Made by a program: the position numbers and the translations under genes. From JAYOFM01 sp038117225 (GTDB lineage: Bacteria > Pseudomonadota > Alphaproteobacteria > Rhodospirillales > Casp-alpha2), in assembly GCA_038117225.1 (NCBI GenBank), contig JAYOFM010000093.1:1-15450 (forward strand): a stretch of 15,450 nt of DNA, read 5' to 3'. This document shows positions 6,813-14,821 of the stretch, piece by piece. Numbering within the stretch: the first letter of the stretch is position 1; each line of letters begins with the position of its first letter. The notes under the pieces were generated by a model. It did not search any database. It was not told the origin of the DNA and saw only the letters and a program-made list of their open reading frames with translations.

Positions 6813-9812
6813 ATGAGTGCCAATCCATTCGCGACGGTGGTCGAGACGATCGACAAATCACCGGTGGTCGCCGACGAGATCAAGACGACCACGTGCTACA
6901 TGTGCGCCTGCCGCTGCGGTATTCGGGTCTATCTGAAGGATGGCCAGGTTCGCTATATCGAGGGCAATCCCGAACATCCGACCAATAAGGGCGTGCTGTG
7001 CGCCAAGGGTTCCGCCGGCATCATGACGCAGGCGTCGCCGGCCAAACTGCGCAAGCCGCTGAAACGCGTCGGCGAGCGCGGTGCCGGCGAGTTCGAGGAG
7101 ATCGAGTGGTCGGAGGCCCTTGAGCTGGCCACCAAGTGGCTCGGCGACGTGCGCGCCAAGGACCCGAGAAAGCTCGCCTTCTTCACCGGGCGCGACCAGA
7201 GCCAGGCGCTGACCGGTTGGTGGGCGGCGCAGTATGGCACGTTGAATTTCGCCGCGCATGGCGGATTTTGCTCGGTCAACATGGCGGCCGGCGGGCTTTA
7301 CACCATCGGCGGATCGTTCTGGGAATTCGGCGAGCCGGATTGGGAACTGACCCGTTATCTGATCATGTTCGGCGTCGCTGAGGACCACGATTCCAACCCC
7401 ATCAAGGCAGGCCTCGGCAAATTGAAGACCCTGGGCAAGGCCAAGTTCGTCGCCGTCAATCCGGTGCGTAGCGGCTACGGCGCCATAGCCGACGAATGGA
7501 TCGGTATCCGCCCCGGTACAGACGGCCTGTTCGTCATGTCGCTGATCCACGAATTGCTGAAGGCCGACAAGATCGATGCCGACTATCTGGTGCGCTACAC
7601 CAATGCGCACTGGCTGGTCATCCAGGACGCGGGCGCCGCCGATGATGGCCTGTTCGTCCGTGATATCGACGGCCATCCTCTTTGCTGGGACGGCGAAATG
7701 GAATGCCTGATTGACGCCACGTCGGCCGATGCACGTCCGGTTCTCGGCGGCGTCCATACCTTGCCGGATGGTCGCACCGCGGTGCCGGCCTTCCATCTGA
7801 TGGCCGAACGTTACCTGGACAACACTTATGCGCCGGACGCGGTCGCCGAGGCGACCGGCATCGACGCCGCCACCATCCGTCGCATCGCCGCCGAACTGGC
7901 CGACGCCGCCTTCGAACAGGAAATCGTCGTCGAGCAGCCGTGGACCGACTGGGCCGGACGCAAGCACGACCGCATGATCGGCCGTCCGGTCGCCATGCAT
8001 GCCATGCGGGGCATCTCGGCCCATTCCAACGGCTTTCACACTTGCCGCGCGGTGCACGTGCTGCAGATGATTCTCGGCACCATCGATGTACCGGGTGGCA
8101 TGCGCTACAAGCCGCCGTTTCCGAAACCGATTCCACCGGGCCCCAAGCCGGCCGGCCACGCGTGGGCACCGGACACGCCAATCCCCGGCATGCCGCTGGG
8201 CAATCCGACGGGGCCGGAGGATCTTCTCGTCAACGAGGACGGCTCGCCAAAGCGCATCGACAAGGCCTATTCGTGGGAACACCCGATCGCCGCCCACGGG
8301 ATGATGCACATGGTGCTACACAACGCCTGGGCCGGCGATCCGTATCCAGTCGACGTATTGTTCACGTTCATGTCCAACATGGGCTGGAATTCGTCCATGA
8401 ACACGTCGGAAACCATCAAGTACCTGACCGACAAGGACCCGGACACCGGCGACTACAAGATTCCAAAGTTCATCTATTCCGATGCCTTCTGGTCGGAAAC
8501 CGTGGCCTACGCCGACCTGGTGCTGCCGGACACCACGTACCTGGAACGATGGGACGCGATCTCTTTGCTGGATCGTCCCATTTCCTCGGCCGAGGGCCCG
8601 GCCGACGCCATTCGCCAGCCGGTGCTGACGCTGGACCGGGACGTGCGGCCGTTCCAGGACGTATTGTTGGAACTCGGCGCGCGGCTCGGCCTGCCGGCGA
8701 TGACGGATGATGACGGCGGAGCGCGCTATCCCGGCGGCTACCCGGACTATCTCGCCAACCACGAACGGGGCCCCGGTATCGGACCGCTGGCCGGCTGGCG
8801 CGGCAAGGACGGCAACAGCCACGGCCGCGGCGACGCCAACCCCGACCAGCTGCAACGCTATATCGACAACGGCTGTTTCTGGCAGGGCGAACTGCCGGCG
8901 GCGGCGCACTACTACAAGCATGGCAACCGCGAATATCTCGACCACGCCCACGCGATGGGCTGGATTCCCGACGCCGAGCCGATCGTCCTGCATGTCTATT
9001 CTGAAGTGCTACAGAAATTCCGCCTCGCCGCGCGCGGCCACGGCGCGGTGCAGCCGCCGGAACAACATCGTCAGCGCATCGAGACCTACTTCGATCCGCT
9101 GCCCATCTGGTACACGCCGTTCGAGGAAGCCGCCGTCAATACCGACGACTTCCCGCTGCACGCGGTGACCCAGCGGCCGATGCACATGTATCACAGCTGG
9201 GGCTCGCAGAATGCGTGGCTCAGGCAACTGCAGTCGCACAACCACCTGCACGTTCACCGCGACACGGGCGCCAGCCTGGGTCTCAAGGACGATGACTGGG
9301 TATGGGTCGAAAGCCACGCCGGCCGGGTCAAGGGCCAGGTCCGGCTGGTTTCCGGCGTCAACCGGGAAACCGTGTGGACGTGGAACGCCATCGGCAAGCG
9401 CAAGGGTGCCTGGAACCTGGCTCCGGACGCGCCGGAAAGCACCAAGGGATTTCTGCTCAATCATGTCATCACCGAGCTGTTGCCGGAACGGGCCGGTGGC
9501 TACCGCTATGCCAATTCCGATCCGGTGACCGGTCAGGCGGCGTGGTTCGATCTGCGCATCCGCATCATCAAATGCCTGCCGGAAGAAATCGGTGAGACCG
9601 AGCCCATGTCCACCGTACAGCCGCCATCCCCTGGCGCGCCAGAGCGGCCCGATGTCAGTCGCTACGGCGCCACGCTGCAGGGCAGCGGCGGTTCCGCCGA
9701 CGGTGTCGATCACGCGGAATGGGTCGGCAACCGCCATCAGGTGGCAAGCACCATCGACGGCGTCGCCGATGGCCACGGCAACCGAATGGCCGGCGCCGAG
9801 GGGGATGACTGA
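6813..9812 (+). CDS. soeA: sulfite dehydrogenase (SoeABC type) molybdopterin catalytic subunit
   Basis: A 999-residue molybdoenzyme of the DMSO reductase superfamily. An N-terminal [4Fe-4S] motif C28-x2-C31-x3-C35-x27-C63 (with an extra C33) is followed by the molybdopterin-binding domains. C153 in HGGFCSVN lies where the family has its molybdenum ligand, suggesting a cysteine ligand. A C-terminal molybdopterin dinucleotide-binding region is present near MHMYHSWGSQNAWLRQLQSH. No twin-arginine signal is seen, matching the cytoplasmic SoeA of purple sulfur bacteria and roseobacters, which oxidises sulfite to sulfate. The length and the order with a ferredoxin subunit and a DmsC-like anchor support SoeA rather than thiosulfate, polysulfide or tetrathionate reductase, but those relatives are not excluded. 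Start ATG at 6813 is chosen; a TTG at 6774 would add 13 residues without family support. Confidence 0.85.
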   Translation: MSANPFATVVETIDKSPVVADEIKTTTCYMCACRCGIRVYLKDGQVRYIEGNPEHPTNKGVLCAKGSAGIMTQASPAKLRKPLKRVGERGAGEFEEIEWSEALELATKWLGDVRAKDPRKLAFFTGRDQSQALTGWWAAQYGTLNFAAHGGFCSVNMAAGGLYTIGGSFWEFGEPDWELTRYLIMFGVAEDHDSNPIKAGLGKLKTLGKAKFVAVNPVRSGYGAIADEWIGIRPGTDGLFVMSLIHELLKADKIDADYLVRYTNAHWLVIQDAGAADDGLFVRDIDGHPLCWDGEMECLIDATSADARPVLGGVHTLPDGRTAVPAFHLMAERYLDNTYAPDAVAEATGIDAATIRRIAAELADAAFEQEIVVEQPWTDWAGRKHDRMIGRPVAMHAMRGISAHSNGFHTCRAVHVLQMILGTIDVPGGMRYKPPFPKPIPPGPKPAGHAWAPDTPIPGMPLGNPTGPEDLLVNEDGSPKRIDKAYSWEHPIAAHGMMHMVLHNAWAGDPYPVDVLFTFMSNMGWNSSMNTSETIKYLTDKDPDTGDYKIPKFIYSDAFWSETVAYADLVLPDTTYLERWDAISLLDRPISSAEGPADAIRQPVLTLDRDVRPFQDVLLELGARLGLPAMTDDDGGARYPGGYPDYLANHERGPGIGPLAGWRGKDGNSHGRGDANPDQLQRYIDNGCFWQGELPAAAHYYKHGNREYLDHAHAMGWIPDAEPIVLHVYSEVLQKFRLAARGHGAVQPPEQHRQRIETYFDPLPIWYTPFEEAAVNTDDFPLHAVTQRPMHMYHSWGSQNAWLRQLQSHNHLHVHRDTGASLGLKDDDWVWVESHAGRVKGQVRLVSGVNRETVWTWNAIGKRKGAWNLAPDAPESTKGFLLNHVITELLPERAGGYRYANSDPVTGQAAWFDLRIRIIKCLPEEIGETEPMSTVQPPSPGAPERPDVSRYGATLQGSGGSADGVDHAEWVGNRHQVASTIDGVADGHGNRMAGAEGDD

Positions 9813-9813
9813 C

Positions 9814-10611
9814 ATGACCAGCCTGCCCGATCAACCTTCGTCGAAGAAGCTCGGTCTCGTCATCGATCTCGATATCTGCGTCGGCTGTCATGCTTGCGCC
9901 GTCAACTGCAAGGAATGGAACACCGGCGGCCACATGGCGCCGTTGACCGATCTGATGCCCTATGGCGCCGAGCCGACGGGGGTGTGGTTCAACCGAATCC
10001 ACGCCTTCGAGGTCGAAACGGTGGACGCGGACGGCACTGTGGTCGACAGCACCGCCGTCTATTTTCCCAAGTCTTGCTTGCATTGTGAAACCGCGCCGTG
10101 TGTCACCGTGTGCCCGACCGGCGCCAGCTACAAGCGGCCCGAGGACGGCATCGTGCTGGTCAATCAGGATATCTGCATCGGCTGCAAGCTGTGTTCGTGG
10201 GCATGCCCCTACGGAGCGCGTGAATACGATGAGGACGAGGGCGTGATGAAGAAATGCACGCTTTGTGTCGACAAAATCTATAACGAGAATTTGGCGCCCG
10301 AAAGCCGCGTGCCGGCCTGCGTGTCGACGTGCCCGGCGGGAGCGCGCAGCTTCGGCGATCTTGGCGATCCGAATTCCGACGTGTCGCGACTGGTGGCGTC
10401 GCGCGGCGGTTACGAATTGATGCCGGAGCAGGGGACCAAGCCGGTCAATCGCTACCTGCCGCCGAGACCCAAGCAACCGCAACACCGAAAGCAGGCGCAA
10501 CGGGCGATTGAGGATGGCGAGGCGCTGGCGCCGCGCATGCTTGATCATGGTGCCGATGCCGCACCGGCCGGCGTGCTGGCACGTTGGGCCGACCGCGTGT
10601 TGTCGCGCTAG
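9814..10611 (+). CDS. soeB: sulfite dehydrogenase iron-sulfur subunit, four [4Fe-4S] clusters
   Basis: A 265-residue ferredoxin-like electron-transfer subunit (DmsB/PhsB/SoeB family). Sixteen cysteines fall in four clusters: C22/25/28/32, C88/91/96/100, C121/124/127/131 and C148/151/169/173, the standard four [4Fe-4S] layout. It should carry electrons from the molybdenum subunit to the membrane anchor on the cytoplasmic side. There is no export signal. ATG at 9814 is one base after the soeA stop, with GAGGGG about nine bases upstream; ATG at 9805 is possible but has no room for a ribosome site. The tail after about residue 215 is proline- and lysine-rich, then ends in a short helix-like segment. 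Confidence 0.9.
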   Translation: MTSLPDQPSSKKLGLVIDLDICVGCHACAVNCKEWNTGGHMAPLTDLMPYGAEPTGVWFNRIHAFEVETVDADGTVVDSTAVYFPKSCLHCETAPCVTVCPTGASYKRPEDGIVLVNQDICIGCKLCSWACPYGAREYDEDEGVMKKCTLCVDKIYNENLAPESRVPACVSTCPAGARSFGDLGDPNSDVSRLVASRGGYELMPEQGTKPVNRYLPPRPKQPQHRKQAQRAIEDGEALAPRMLDHGADAAPAGVLARWADRVLSR

Positions 10612-10624
10612 GAGGAGAGGACCC

Positions 10625-11587
10625 ATGCATCCAGCCAAATCCGTCATCTTCTTCACCACAGCGTCCGGCGCCGGTTATGGCTTGCTGGTCTGGCTCGTGG
10701 TGTTCACCGCCCGGGGTGACCTCATGCCGCAGGCCGGGTTCGGGTTGGCCGCTTTCGGTCTCGCTTTCGCGTTGATCGTCGCCGGCCTGTTGTCGTCGAC
10801 GTTTCATCTCGGCCACCCGGAGCGGGCGTGGCGGGCGATGAGCCAGTGGCGCACCTCGTGGCTGTCGCGTGAAGGGTTGTCGGCCATCGTCACCTTCTTG
10901 CCGACGGGGTTGTTCGCCGCCAGTTGGGTGCTGCTGGGCGACGTCGGGCCGCGTGCCATGCAACTCGGCATGCTCGGCGCCGCCCTGTCGCTGCTGACCG
11001 TTTATTGCACGGCGATGATTTATCAGTCCCTAAAGCCAATTCCGGCATGGTCGAACCGGTGGACCGCGCCAGCCTATCTGACGCTGTCGCTGGCCTCGGG
11101 CGCGGTGTTGCTGGCGGCACTGGCGGCCCTGTTCGGTCTCGACGCCGCACCCGTCATCGCCAAGGTGGTGCTGGCCTTGTTGGCGCTCGGGCTCGTGGTC
11201 AAATTGGCGCAATGGCACAGCGTGCTCAATGCGGCGTCGATGTCGACGGCCAACAGCGCCACCGGCCTCGGCTTGGAACCGGGGCAGCGGGTGCGCTTGG
11301 TGGCGGCACCGCATACCGAGGATAACTACCTGCTCAAGGAAATGGGTTTCCACATCGCCCGCAAGCACGCCGACAAACTGCGCCGCGTCGCCACCGTGTT
11401 CGGTTTCGTCGCGCCATTCCTGCTCATCGCCACGGCCATCGGCATCGGCATGGGTACGCCGACGGCCACGGCGCTGATCATCACCGCCACTGCCCTCGCC
11501 GCCATCGGCATCGTCACCGAACGCTGGCTCGTCTTCGCCGAGGCCAGGCACGTGGTGACGTTATATTATGGCGAAGAAGCAGCGTAG
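10625..11587 (+). CDS. soeC: sulfite dehydrogenase membrane anchor (DmsC/NrfD-like)
   Basis: A 320-residue integral membrane protein with about eight hydrophobic segments (near residues 8-28, 40-60, 86-104, 112-133, 149-170, 178-197, 258-278 and 281-299). The motif STFHLGHPERAWRAMSQWRTSWLSREG (58-84) is characteristic of the DmsC-type anchor subunits, including SoeC. It binds the Fe-S subunit at the membrane and delivers electrons to quinone. ATG at 10625 is preceded by a strong GGAGGAGAGG; the gene begins 13 bases after soeB. It completes the soeABC operon. The next gene is convergent with a gap of only 19 bases, and no hairpin terminator is evident between them. Confidence 0.9.
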   Translation: MHPAKSVIFFTTASGAGYGLLVWLVVFTARGDLMPQAGFGLAAFGLAFALIVAGLLSSTFHLGHPERAWRAMSQWRTSWLSREGLSAIVTFLPTGLFAASWVLLGDVGPRAMQLGMLGAALSLLTVYCTAMIYQSLKPIPAWSNRWTAPAYLTLSLASGAVLLAALAALFGLDAAPVIAKVVLALLALGLVVKLAQWHSVLNAASMSTANSATGLGLEPGQRVRLVAAPHTEDNYLLKEMGFHIARKHADKLRRVATVFGFVAPFLLIATAIGIGMGTPTATALIITATALAAIGIVTERWLVFAEARHVVTLYYGEEAA

Positions 11588-11606
11588 GCGGATTACGACG
11601 ACCGCG

Positions 11607-11852
11607 TCAGTCCTTGCGATAGGGATTGACCAGCCCGTCGATGGTGGCCTGGAAGATTGTTCGCACTTGCGCCTCGTCGACGCCCATCAGCACCGCGTCC
11701 TCGAGGGCGTCCTGGGCGATTTCCTTGATCTCGGTCAGGTTCTCGTTGAGCACCAGAAGTTTTTCCTCGCAACTGATTGCCGTGCCGTCCGGTTCAGTCC
11801 AGGCGACGGGCGCCGGTGGGGCTTGTTCGTTGTTCGGTGGGATGTCGGCCAT
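11607..11852 (-). CDS. small conserved-looking hypothetical protein
   Basis: An 81-residue acidic soluble protein of no recognised function. The N-terminus is proline-rich and probably flexible (residues 1-17), followed by a segment with W19, C28 and then two likely helices rich in Leu, Ile and Glu (about 30-52 and 58-72), ending in NPYRKD. No signal peptide or membrane segment is seen. It has the composition of a real protein rather than a shadow frame. It is convergent with soeC and lies downstream of the cNMP/TPR gene on the same strand, 79 bases away with a hairpin between. The ribosome site before ATG 11852 is weak. Confidence 0.6.
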   Translation of the reverse strand: MADIPPNNEQAPPAPVAWTEPDGTAISCEEKLLVLNENLTEIKEIAQDALEDAVLMGVDEAQVRTIFQATIDGLVNPYRKD

Positions 11853-11883
11853 GATGTCGATTCACTTACCACTGGCACCGAAA

Positions 11884-11905
11884 CCCGGCAAGCAACGCCG
11901 GGGTC
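11884..11905 (-). terminator. hairpin terminator after the cNMP/TPR gene
   Basis: On the minus strand CCCGGC, a seven-base loop and GCCGGG form a six-base GC-rich stem followed by TTT. The hairpin begins about 30 bases after the stop codon at 11932. The T run is short, so termination may be weak and some transcript may continue into the small gene at 11607-11852. Confidence 0.4.
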
Positions 11906-11931
11906 ACAACTTCGTGCCCGTGATGACAATT

Positions 11932-13812
11932 TCAGACCCAGGCTTCCCGCTCCTTGTCGTAGTCCGGTTTGTTCAGATCGGCGCCAATTTCGAAGCTGTC
12001 GACGCGAGCCAGCGGATCCTTCGGCAGGATGCGCTCGAGCAGGCGGCGCACGTGGTCCAAATTCTTCTCGGTGACGTAGGCCATGCGTTCGGTGCCGCGC
12101 GTGGTGTAGACGGAGAGCGCCAGTTCGAAGGCCTGTTCGGCGCCTTCCAAATGGGCGATGCGCCGGGTCAGTTTGCCGAGCAAGAACAGCGCCGCGCCGA
12201 GATTGTTCTGCGTCGCCGCCCACAGCAACGGGCCATCGCTCTTGCGCCGGACTTCAAGCACTGACTGGCAGGCCGCGGCCGCCTTGGCCAGGGTTTCCGG
12301 GCTGCGCACCTGTTCGCCAAGTACCTGGGCGGCCTGCGCGAAGTGGCCCATGATGTCGGCCCATTTGCGCGGCGTCTTGCGCCGGCTGTAAATGGTCAAC
12401 GCCGCCTGATAGGCGGCCAGTGCCTGCTTCATGGTTTCGGCGTCGCCGCTGTCGAAATCCAGGCGGAACACGGCGAGGCCGAGCCGATGCTGCAAGGCGC
12501 CCCAATGCCACGGGAAGTGGCGGCGATCGAGAATATCGAGCGCGGTCTGAATGACGCCGACGGATTGCTGTAGCAGCTCGGTGTTGTTGGTGCGTTCGGC
12601 GAGATTCTGCAGCGCCAGGGCGCGATCCTTTTCCAGCAGCGCCCGTTCCACGTCGAGAACGGGGTCCAGGGCATCAATATGGCTCAGCGCCGCATCGAAG
12701 TGGTCGAGCGCGGCCTGGAAATGTTCGGCCTTGGGCTTAAGGCCCGCCAGCGCGCCGTGCAGGCGCCCGGTCGCCGCCAGCAGGCTGGCCTGCTGGCGTA
12801 GGGTTAGATTGTTACTGTCGGCAAATGTTGCCGCCGCCGCCTCGACGGCCAGAGGTAGGTCACGGCGACGGGTCAGGGCCTTGCCCTCGGCGCGCGGCAG
12901 GATTTGCGCCAGCAGCACGGCGTGCAGAAAGTCCATGGTGGCGTCGTCGGCTTCCGGCGGCAACGCCAGGACGACGTAATCGCCGCCGGCGCCTATCAGA
13001 TCGGGATCAATTGCCCGCGCCGGGATGATGCGAAGATTCAGCGCGCCGATGGGGGCGACCACTTCGCCGGTAATCATGGCGTCGGCGCCGGTGCGCGCCA
13101 GGCGGCGGCGATGGCGTTGGTTTTCGGCGCTAATGCGGGCGACGGCGTCCTCGTCCTGCAATGGTGCCGCCTTTCGGCTGTCGACATGAACCTTGAGGCC
13201 CCGGCGCCGATCCAGTTCGGTCGCCAATACCTTGGCGATACCTCCGTTCTCATCGCCGAAGATGCCGCCAACAAGGATATCCAGGCGGTCATGACCGTCC
13301 GCTTCATCGCGGCCGATGAGTTTTTCGAAGAACCCGGAAATCAGCGGGCGGGATTTTTTCGGTGGGCCATTGGCCGCGGTGGCCGGTGCGATGGCGGTCG
13401 TGGTAGCGGAGATCAACGCATGGCCGGCGGGGGAGGCCTTTTTCGACGTCCGGGACGGGTCGCGATCCGTGCCCGCCATCGCCTGGGCGACCTTGCGGAC
13501 GGCCCGGCCAAGGGCCCGGCCATCCAGCGGTTCCACGGCGATAGGGCCGATGGCGCGGGCGGAGCTTTGGTAGCGGTCCTCGTCGTCGCGGTCGTCGCCC
13601 GGCTCGCCGAAGACATCGCCGGGACCGAGCAGGGTCGTCTCGGCGCCGTCTCGGCCAGGCTCCAGTTCCACATTGCCAGTGACAAGACGATAGGCGCTGC
13701 CCGCTGCGTCGCCGCGCCGGTAGATCATGTCGCCGTCGTCGAAGGCTTGCGCCTGTTTCGCCAAGTCCGCCTCGTTACCAATGGGTCCCCGGTACCTCCG
13801 CGCGCACGCCAT
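11932..13812 (-). CDS. cyclic-nucleotide-binding-like / TolB-N-like / TPR multidomain protein
   Basis: A 626-residue soluble protein with three regions. Residues about 22-100 resemble a cNMP-binding (CAP-like) domain: FDDGDMIYRRGDAAGSAYRLVTGNVEL, then LLGPGDVFGE and SSARA. The phosphate-binding Arg-Ser-Ala is replaced by Ser-Ser-Ala, so nucleotide binding may be lost. A low-complexity Ala/Thr/Lys linker follows (115-155). Residues about 176-265 (LDILVGGIFGDENGGIAKVLATELDRRRGL ... TGADAMITGEV) resemble the TolB amino-terminal/FlgO-like domain found with adenylate cyclases. Residues about 320-600 are helical TPR-type repeats (HFDAALSHID, GVIQTALDIL, AYQAALTIYS, AFELALSVYT). It is probably a scaffold or signalling protein. 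Start ATG at 13812 has no clear ribosome site; TTG at 13764, preceded by GAGG, would begin just before the cNMP domain. The frame is open much further upstream, but that part is opposite pagL and non-coding in character. Confidence 0.75.
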   Translation of the reverse strand: MACARRYRGPIGNEADLAKQAQAFDDGDMIYRRGDAAGSAYRLVTGNVELEPGRDGAETTLLGPGDVFGEPGDDRDDEDRYQSSARAIGPIAVEPLDGRALGRAVRKVAQAMAGTDRDPSRTSKKASPAGHALISATTTAIAPATAANGPPKKSRPLISGFFEKLIGRDEADGHDRLDILVGGIFGDENGGIAKVLATELDRRRGLKVHVDSRKAAPLQDEDAVARISAENQRHRRRLARTGADAMITGEVVAPIGALNLRIIPARAIDPDLIGAGGDYVVLALPPEADDATMDFLHAVLLAQILPRAEGKALTRRRDLPLAVEAAAATFADSNNLTLRQQASLLAATGRLHGALAGLKPKAEHFQAALDHFDAALSHIDALDPVLDVERALLEKDRALALQNLAERTNNTELLQQSVGVIQTALDILDRRHFPWHWGALQHRLGLAVFRLDFDSGDAETMKQALAAYQAALTIYSRRKTPRKWADIMGHFAQAAQVLGEQVRSPETLAKAAAACQSVLEVRRKSDGPLLWAATQNNLGAALFLLGKLTRRIAHLEGAEQAFELALSVYTTRGTERMAYVTEKNLDHVRRLLERILPKDPLARVDSFEIGADLNKPDYDKEREAWV

Positions 13813-13998
13813 ATGGCGCGGCCCGACAAAGGGTTCGGGGGCCGTTACTGGACAAGGGTAGCAGAGACCAGTAAAAACAGCCTTAACGCCGCATTGGATC
13901 AACGTTCGGATCAAAGACGGCGCCAAATCAATGACTTCGACCGCGATGGGCGCTTCTGTGGCGCCGACGGACGGGCGAGGCGGGACCAGGGGGCGACG
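13813..13998. promoter_or_regulatory. divergent intergenic region between the cNMP/TPR gene and pagL
   Basis: A 186-base region that must contain the start signals of two divergent genes. Near its middle GGATCAA occurs twice (13896-13902 and 13908-13914), exactly 12 bases apart. A weak minus-strand -35-like TTGATC (13902-13897) is followed after 17 bases by TGTTTT. No strong consensus promoter is visible. Confidence 0.4.
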
Positions 13999-14811
13999 GT
14001 GAAGATATCCGTAACGGCGATCCGCGCGGCGACCACGGCTTTCGCGGCCTTGGCTATGTTCACTTTGATCACGGCGCCGGCCCAGACGGCCAGCATCAGT
14101 ACCGGCTATGACATGCGGGCCATGCTGGCGCAGCCGCATCCGTTCGCCAATCAGACCGGAACCCGCTGGCGGCCGCATTCGCCGACCGCCGCCGCGCCGG
14201 CGGCCCAGGTGCCCACTACGGCGCCTGTCAGACCGATTCCCGTCGCGGCGCCGGCGCCCAAGCCGATGTCCGCCGCCACGGCATCGCAACCGATGGCCAC
14301 CGGCACCACATCGCGCGGCCAACGGAATGTCGGCGATCCTTGGACCGGCGTGATCCAGCAAATCAGCCTCGGCGCGCTTGCCCATGACCAGGGACCGTTC
14401 AGCTCCAACAAGGAAGGCGGCGTCGATACCCACGTTGAAATCCGCTTCGTGTCGCCGAAGTTCCTTGATCTGATCTGGTCGCCCTATCCGCACATCGGCG
14501 CCAACATCAATTCGTCGGGGGATACCAGTCAGGTATTCATCGGGCTTAGTTACGAGTGGGAATTCTGGGGAAATTATTTCGCTGGTTTCAGCCTCGGCGG
14601 AGCCTGGCACGACGGCGAAACCACCAACGCGCCGCTGGATCGCAAGGAACTGGGATGCTCGATCCTGTTCCGGGAGTCGATCAATGTCGGCTACCGCTTT
14701 ACCAAGCATCAGGGCATCGGCCTGCACTTGGACCACATTTCCAACGCCAAGCTGTGTGATACCAACGAAGGCCTGGAAAACGTCGGTGTGCGTTACAGCT
14801 ATCGGTTTTAG
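13999..14811 (+). CDS. pagL: PagL-type lipid A 3-O-deacylase (acyloxyacyl hydrolase)
   Basis: A 270-residue outer-membrane protein. Residues 1-28 form a signal peptide (KISV..., hydrophobic core, likely cleavage after A-P-A). An Ala/Pro/Thr-rich linker of about 70 residues follows, then a beta-barrel region from about residue 112 to the C-terminal Phe. The catalytic signature is H246-I-S248-N249-A, with E260 twelve residues after the serine, the same spacing as His126/Ser128/Glu140 in Pseudomonas aeruginosa PagL. The end VGVRYSYRF has the terminal aromatic typical of outer-membrane barrels. The family removes the 3-O acyl chain of lipid A. GTG at 13999 is chosen because AGGGGG lies five bases upstream and it opens directly into the signal peptide. 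The linker makes it longer than classical PagL (about 170 residues). Confidence 0.88.
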   Translation: MKISVTAIRAATTAFAALAMFTLITAPAQTASISTGYDMRAMLAQPHPFANQTGTRWRPHSPTAAAPAAQVPTTAPVRPIPVAAPAPKPMSAATASQPMATGTTSRGQRNVGDPWTGVIQQISLGALAHDQGPFSSNKEGGVDTHVEIRFVSPKFLDLIWSPYPHIGANINSSGDTSQVFIGLSYEWEFWGNYFAGFSLGGAWHDGETTNAPLDRKELGCSILFRESINVGYRFTKHQGIGLHLDHISNAKLCDTNEGLENVGVRYSYRF

Positions 14812-14821
14812 TCGGCGAGCC

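Noticed and set aside
6514..6816. Plus-strand 100-codon frame across the divergent control region
   Set aside because: No ribosome site, no recognisable protein, and it spans the AT-rich promoter-like segment.
6858..8309. Minus-strand open frame of 483 codons inside soeA
   Set aside because: It lies opposite the unmistakable molybdoenzyme motifs and has no ribosome site or domain.
11588..11606. Terminator between the convergent soeC and small hypothetical gene
   Set aside because: Nineteen bases with no stable hairpin.
12904..13998. Long open extension upstream of pagL in the same frame
   Set aside because: It runs antisense to the cNMP/TPR gene, while a signal peptide and ribosome site define the GTG start at 13999.
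13813..14736. Minus-strand extension of the cNMP/TPR frame opposite pagL
   Set aside because: Translation is Arg/Gly-rich and lies opposite the pagL barrel; family similarity begins only near residue 22 from ATG 13812.
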